This document shows, piece after piece, positions 5,678 to 6,260 of a DNA stretch of 6,260 bases. A model generated the notes under the pieces. That model ran no database searches. It had not been told where the DNA came from and saw only the letters and a program-made list of their open reading frames with translations. This stretch comes from an uncultured Gammaproteobacteria bacterium (GTDB lineage Bacteria > Pseudomonadota > Gammaproteobacteria > Pseudomonadales > Pseudohongiellaceae), in NCBI GenBank assembly GCA_903926285.1, contig CAIYIP010000107.1:1-6260 (forward strand), written 5' to 3'. Position 1 is the first letter of the stretch. Every line of letters starts with the position of its first letter. The position numbers and the translations under genes are program-made.

Positions 5678-6260
5678 CTAGTCCGCAACTGCCGGCGCAG
5701 CGTCCGTATCGCAGTTTTCCATGACTTTGTTGATGCGACTGGTGTCTTGTGCGAAGAGATCAAGGTCGTATTTATCGGCGATTTCACGCCAGTTTTTGGC
5801 ATAGTCACACGAAAAATCCTCGCGCGGTTGCCAGTCGCCGATGCCGCGTTCGCGTTTCTTGCGATGGGTTTCGCGGCCTATGGGAATCAGATTGTAGGGG
5901 TCGTTGGCAAACTGTGCGCGCTTGTTGTAATCCCACTGATAACCATTGGAGGCATCGGCATACTGCGGCGGGATGATGTGGTCGATTTCCATCTGGGCAG
6001 CGCGGGTAAATTCTTCGCCGGTGTATTCATCTACCCATAAACCCTCGCGAATTTCGCATTGACGCGGGTTGGTCCAGGTAACCGGAACCTTGCTAGTGGT
6101 TTCGAGGATGACGGTGCGGATGGTTTTGCACCCTTCAGCTAACTGCCAGTAGGGCCAGTCATCAGGGTTGTAGTAAATGTCCCTGTCATTGCGATTGAGG
6201 GCTCGGCTGCGATAACTGTTGCGCGAGACAGTCTCGCGGCAGCCATCAAGGTGGCAGTGG
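5678..6260 (-). CDS. HNH endonuclease, DUF1524-like exported type (N-terminus outside window)
   Basis: The C-terminal 193 residues are visible; the reading frame enters from the right edge and ends at TAG (complement of 5678-5680). An internal ATG at 5990-5992 is not the start, because family residues continue upstream of it. In order (visible numbering): DRDIYYNPDDWPYW (25-38), C44 and R48 of the C-x3-R element, C68, the GLWVDEYTG element (73-81), the metal and catalytic EIDHIIP (91-97, His94), RAQFANDPYNLIPI (114-127), THRKK (131-135) and a C-terminal DWQPREDFSCDYAKNW (142-157). These match the HNH/beta-beta-alpha-metal nucleases often annotated DUF1524, which hydrolyse nucleic acid phosphodiester bonds. 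Standalone members with this cysteine-bearing N-terminal segment are usually exported, so extracellular or periplasmic nucleic acid degradation is likely (inference; the signal peptide is not visible). A role in restriction (GmrSD-type) is less likely without a ParB-like partner, but the missing N-terminus leaves this open. Confidence 0.87.
   Translation of the reverse strand, partial: HCHLDGCRETVSRNSYRSRALNRNDRDIYYNPDDWPYWQLAEGCKTIRTVILETTSKVPVTWTNPRQCEIREGLWVDEYTGEEFTRAAQMEIDHIIPPQYADASNGYQWDYNKRAQFANDPYNLIPIGRETHRKKRERGIGDWQPREDFSCDYAKNWREIADKYDLDLFAQDTSRINKVMENCDTDAAPAVAD

Noticed and set aside
5747..6040. Plus-strand ORF of 97 codons with hydrophobic stretches opposite the HNH gene.
   Set aside because: The opposite strand encodes a well-conserved nuclease; the hydrophobicity is a by-product of antisense reading.

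Overview
The window looks like chromosome from a Gram-negative gammaproteobacterium. This is inferred from a SlyX tail, an elongation-factor-P paralogue of the YeiP/EfpL type and a large TonB-dependent outer-membrane receptor. The TonB plug and barrel style is common in marine and environmental groups, but I cannot place the genus from sequence alone.

Layout. Positions 1-127 hold the 3' end of slyX (+), closed by a perfect 12-bp inverted repeat that straddles its stop codon. Convergent to it, 222-662 (-) encodes a 146-residue protein with two predicted membrane helices and a C-terminal cold-shock domain. An AT-rich divergent region (663-973) carries a 13-bp tandem repeat and separates this gene from efpL (974-1540, +). 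Next comes 628 bp without a convincing gene (1541-2168), which contains several palindromes and short inverted repeats. It leads into a 1045-residue TonB-dependent receptor (2169-5306, +) that ends at a textbook intrinsic terminator (5318-5345). The right end is on the minus strand: an exported-type HNH (DUF1524-like) endonuclease running off the window edge (5678-6260), and downstream of it a short reading frame broken by in-frame stops (5391-5615), probably a decayed gene or a very small protein.

How the parts relate. SlyX, the cold-shock protein and EfpL are housekeeping-like, and two of them concern RNA or translation, but they are transcribed in different directions and do not form an operon. 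The receptor appears monocistronic, with its own long upstream region and its own terminator; no TonB/ExbBD, sigma/anti-sigma or catabolic partner lies beside it, so its substrate cannot be read from context. The nuclease belongs to a separate transcription unit entering from the right.

I found no CRISPR array, tRNA, rRNA, insertion sequence or recognisable defence system. The most unusual items are the membrane-plus-cold-shock-domain architecture, the repeat and palindrome structures in the non-coding regions, and the interrupted frame behind the nuclease. None amounts to a clearly new system.
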